Below, one piece after another: positions 59,641-64,000 of a stretch of DNA of 64,000 bases (position 1 is the stretch's first letter; each line of letters opens with the position of its first letter). Below the pieces are notes generated by a model that was not told the origin of the DNA, ran no database searches, and saw nothing but the letters and a program-made list of their open reading frames with translations. This stretch comes from Cricetomys ansorgei (Eukaryota > Chordata > Mammalia > Rodentia > Nesomyidae), in contig JAMJFZ010001816.1 of the NCBI GenBank assembly GCA_026225945.1, positions 888,001 through 952,000 of the forward strand, read 5' to 3'. A program made the position numbers and the translations under genes.

Positions 59641-62600
59641 ACAATGCTTCAAACCAACATACTATATTTAGGATATTGATTTCTTCAATACATCAAAATA
59701 ATTTTATCTTCATTATTTATCATCATTCAATATTATAAAAATTTGAAGACACAAATGCTAAAGGTATTTTCTTTTTATTTTGGGTTTTAAGAGTATGCCA
59801 TTTTTTGTATTAGCTTAAAAAGTAATTGTTTTTCTTGAAAATTGTTTTCCATTATATCCAGAGAGGTTTTTCATTTGTTGAGTATTTACCCAGGACATTT
59901 GAAGGACATTTGAAGCCTTGCTTTAGCAAGTGTAAAATAAAATATTACCTACCAACTATGTATTTGATTTGAATTTTGCAAAAGAGGAACAAAAAGACTT
60001 CCAAAAATTTTCCTTCATAAAATGAACAAATTATTATTGAAATGAGAAGAAAAATGACCCTTTGTACAAAATTATTAATGGATCTTAATTACTTCATATT
60101 TTTAAGTCTTTTCTGTAGATAAACCTGTCTTTGACAATAAAAATGAATAAAATACATTTGGACAATTACAATAATAATGAAGAGCATTCATGTATGACGT
60201 TTGACAAAGGCATGGAAGGGAAAGTTGCTTGAAAAAAATGAGCATTTATAGATCAGCTGCCCCTGTTGTGATATATCATAGATTATTAAGAAAATTGTGC
60301 ACCCAGAGACCACATCACTTGAAATTAGTTAGCAAACAAAGGAAATAGACTATATGTAATTAATGGTGACAGGGAAAGATGTTGATTCAATGGAAGATGC
60401 TTATGGATTATGAATGAGAAACAAACATGAAATGATTAACAGAATTACTCTACATATTTGATGAGCATACAAACCAAGCAAGAGGGCAATTACTGAAAGA
60501 CTACTATCAAAAGAAAACCATATAATTATTGAACAACGTTGGAGAAAAAAGAGAACATTCCCTAATATAAAGTGAGCTAAAGAAATTATGTAAGAACAAC
60601 TTTCTATATATTTGTAAAATGTCTAGTGCAGCTTTTAATTTTCAGTTTCATAGAAAAAAATAAAAATCTCCAACTTGTCACTTTCTAGTACAACCCTCAA
60701 TAAAAAGCTTCAAACTTGAGCCTCGGCTGCGTCCCCACAAAAAGCTTAAGATTTGATAAGGCCTATATCAAGAATTAGAGCCAGAAATCTTGATATCATA
60801 AAAATGATAAGTTGAACCTTTTGGTAACTATCACATATTTCACCACAAATTTATTATACAATCTTGGGATTGTCTATCCTGTTTACTTTGTTATTTTCTG
60901 AGAATTGTAAAAATTAGTGGAACAGAAATATATCAAATTAGATAAAATAAATGCATCCACATTTAGACTAAGAAGAGGAAGATAGTCTTATAACATTAAT
61001 TTTTAAGCTTATTTAAAATTATTGTAATAAATTTAATTGTTATCTAGTATTGTAAAACTAAAATGAGAAAAATATTAAAAACTACATATAAAGTACATTT
61101 AAAAATTTAAAGTAATTCGTTTAAATCATTTTAAAATTTAGTCATATATATGTCTGTATTCAAAAAAATGCTTACAATGATAATGCTATTATATATTTCT
61201 TGATAATAAATATTTGCAGTTCAGTAATTTACAGCATGGCTTTCTTTAAAACTTTTCTGTACACTAAGATTAACCTTTCCCATATGATGGTTTTTTCTCT
61301 CACTGCAATATGTTTCCTCTGACATCAATATTCTTTTTCCATTTTAAGTAAAAATCCTAGGAATAACAATTGTCAAGTTTTTCTTTGTTGAAAATTTACA
61401 CAGAGAATTTAAAGTAAGCACTGAAGAATAGTTAAATTCTTATGTATATAATAACTTTTTCATTAATCAAAACTTCATTTTGATTAATTGAAACCAGTTA
61501 AATTTCCACTTGTCAAGCAGAAGAATACAAATGTGCAATTGTATAATTGGTTTTGTAATTCACACAAAAGATTATTTCTTAGAGATAATTTATCAATGCT
61601 GATGAAAGTGGTAAATGAGGTTTTCCTTAGAAAATTGAGAATATTCCATTGAAATGTGGAACTTGTAAGATCCAGGACTACAATGAACAAAGATATTTTT
61701 TTTACAAAATATAGTCCTTGAACACATTCTTGTATTTGCAATAGTTAATTCAACTTAATCTTTAAATTTATCTCAAGGCCTTTTTTCATTTTACAAAAAA
61801 AGGAGCTACAAAGTAAATGAAGGTTATATGTATGAAAAATAGGAATATATTCTCAAAGAAAAATCATTAAGTTTCACTTCTGATCTTCCAAAAGGTCAAT
61901 GCATTGTCCATTCTGGGTGAAGTTTACGAAGTATACATTTCATATATAGCTGAGGTGAAGTGACTGTAATAAATGTTGCTGACTTTTGTTTTAGGTCACA
62001 TTATTTATTAAAACCCCATTAATCAAGAGCTTTCACATAGTATATGCCAAATGTATTCTTGTTTATAGTCTTCATTTTGTTGTTGTTTTTGTTGCTACAT
62101 TTGGTTGGCTGTGTCAGTAATAACAATATTGGGGCAATAATATCCTTCAAGGCATCAGATGAAGTCTATGGTGATGTCATTTTCACTTTGACATTTATAC
62201 TGACTTCATTTATGACAGACTGAAGGTGATGAACAGGTCTAAGCAAGAGGTCACCTTGTGTCAACGCTGGTATACAATCTGTCAGATACAAGGACAGTAA
62301 GTCTGCTAATGAGGAATTAACTAGGCAGAATGTTGCTATTTGACTGTTTCCATGCATTCCAAACCTGTTAAATAATGCTAATCAGGTGTTTATTAAGTGA
62401 AACCATTATGGCAAACTTGCTGCAAATCTCACCATATGTCACAGAGGTTGTAGCATATTATTCATCCATTTTAAAGCCAGATTAATATGTCATTCACAAA
62501 GCTTCACTTTCCTTAGCCTTCAGCTATGCCTTAGAATCAAGGTTATATACTATTACAAGTTTTTCAATTTTTCTTTAAGTGGAAACTAATGATGTGAAAA

Positions 62601-62659
62601 AGTTATTTGAAGCTAGATGATGCTTCTAGGTAAATAAACTTTCTTCATTTACTTCCATC
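59641..62659. other. Unique AT-rich sequence with candidate regulatory block
   Basis: No transposons recognised. 61870-62560 is mixed-composition text with several TAAT and TGCTAAT-type words and is a candidate conserved noncoding element. The small frames at 61484-61741 and 62166-62357 have no domain. Confidence 0.4.
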
Positions 62660-62806
62660 TTTGTTTTAGAAAAGGTTTCTCTGTTGTAACTCTGACTATC
62701 CTGGGACTCAATCTGTAGACTAGACTGGCCTCAAATTCACAGGGATCTTCCTGCCTCTGACTCCTGAGTACTTGGATTAAAGGCTTGTACTACCACAACC
62801 CAGCTT
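62660..62806 (-). mobile_element. B1 SINE (antisense)
   Basis: 'gaaaaggtttctctgttgtaactctgactatcctggg' type text, 'aatctgtagactagactggcctcaaattcacagggatc', 'cctgcctctgactcctgagtacttggattaaaggc' and 'taccacaacccagc'. Moderately diverged, complete except for the tail. Confidence 0.92.
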
Positions 62807-64000
62807 ATAAGTGAAATTTCAATTAGGAAGCTAAAGGAAAATATTTTTCTTTTATTTAAGGAAAATTGATTGAATTAGTAATATGTTTGATTAAAAATAT
62901 GCCATAATGACTTTAAGGATCTACAACTATAGGAACGAAGTAAAATTCTGAGAGTTTGAGATACTCTCATATGGAACTATTCTGGAGCAGTGTAGCATCT
63001 AGTTATGTGAACCTATTATTATTCTTACATTACTTAAGAAAGTCAAGGAAACCCCCATAGATACCAATCCATCTCCATCACATTTCCTGAATCTCTGGCA
63101 CAAGTAACCTTCTGTAAGTGGGGTTAAAGATTGTCAGTGCCAGAATACAGGAAGCTTGCTGTGAATAGTCTATTTTTGACACGTACGCACAAACAAGGTA
63201 GGAAAAGGACAATAACAATGGACGTGCCAATATGAAATGAAGAAACATTTGTTGTGGTCTCATTCCTTCATAGACGAATTAGGAGCAATTTCTGATGAAA
63301 AGCAAATTAGCTTCTATCAGGGATGAACACCCTTATTCATTGTCTAGAACAGAGTTTTCAGCCTTGTCCATATAAAAACCCAAAACAAAAATGGACTCAG
63401 TGGGTTTGATTCATACACCTCACTCTGTGTGTGTATGTGAGTGTGTGTGTAAACAATTCATCAAAAACAAAGAAGCTATCAATTTGAAAGTGGGGAAACA
63501 TGGAAAGGTTCATTGTATAATAACTTTGAGGGGTTGGAGGAAGGAAAGAGAGGATAGCATAACCTTCCACATCTTCTGCCCAAGAGCAGTAATTGAGTGA
63601 GAAACGTCCCAAGAAGAAGGAAGGTAGAAATTTTATACCAATTTTATCTTCATTAGACATTTAATTTTGAAAATAACCATGTCCTGAAGTTTTGTTTTTG
63701 TTTCACTTAGCTTTCTTTTTTTAACTTTTGTTAGATTTAGTTGATCTAATTCTGATGAATGCACTCATAAAGGAAGGTGATCATGCCATTGTCACCATTT
63801 ATAAAGATTAATCTGAAGAAACAATAACCGAAGGCACTTGGATACATTTGAATTGATATAGAAACTGCAATTATGGTTAGTAGTTCCTGAGCAACAGATC
63901 TGTCCAACTCATTCAACTTTGCCAATTATCATGTACCTAAAGGAAACAAATTCAATGCAATGAAGAAATAAATGCATCAGAGAAAACGGTTTGAATTGAG
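62807..64000. other. AT-rich sequence with short TG tract
   Basis: Apart from an interrupted (TG)n at 63425-63450 nothing is recognised. Opposing frames of 69 and 87 codons at 63391-63660 have no domain. Confidence 0.5.

Overview
This window looks like a piece of a muroid rodent nuclear genome: an AT-rich, gene-poor, intergenic or intronic stretch. The evidence is the repeat content. It holds B1, B2/B3, B4 (ID-B1 composite) and ID-type SINEs, rodent L1 pieces that are nearly all 5'-truncated and dominated by the 3' UTR, rodent LTR elements and long dinucleotide microsatellites. No protein-coding gene, rRNA, tRNA or CRISPR array could be supported. The longest open frames are about 130 codons; they fall inside repeats or lack coding character. 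A cricetid host (vole, deer mouse or hamster type) is my inference, because the most abundant LTR family here resembles a class II family I do not associate with house mouse; the sequence alone does not settle it.

Layout. 1-4 kb: an antisense L1 3' UTR next to a sense L1 ORF2/3' UTR that is split by an LTR-like insertion. 6-9.5 kb: L1 3' UTR, a solo LTR of a rodent ERV, an L1 tail and the first copy (A, minus) of an 0.7-0.9 kb LTR family. 10.4-17 kb: ancient L1M fragments, old SINEs, an L1 3' UTR, an ERV internal/LTR piece, and a nested site in which copy B and later a B1 inserted into an ERV LTR. 17-36 kb: mostly unique AT-rich DNA with scattered SINEs, microsatellites, one degenerate ACTAC/ACCAC minisatellite and a few stretches that could be conserved noncoding elements. 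36.5-49.6 kb: a dense nest of L1 elements in both orientations, carrying copies D and C of the LTR family, a B1 and a long (GAAA)n. 50-54 kb: SINEs. 56.6-59.6 kb: copy E and a 1.2 kb ERV-like element with direct terminal repeats. 59.6-64 kb: unique DNA with one candidate regulatory block.

The most interesting structure is the five-copy LTR family. Three copies end in TGTAG...CTACA or a one-base variant and are flanked by 6-bp duplications (CAAACT, ATATTG, GTAGGG/A); a fourth (A) has matching AT-rich flanks, and B has no clear duplication. This is the signature of solo LTRs of a class II (ERVK-like) retrovirus-like element. Near the 5' end each copy carries one to three units of about 39 bp resembling the head of B1, then a purine-rich, loosely repeated body. 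Insertions into L1 and into another ERV LTR give a relative order: host L1 or ERV first, this LTR family next, with young B1 copies landing in the same old hosts.

All family assignments are from recognition by eye. No alignment or database search was run.
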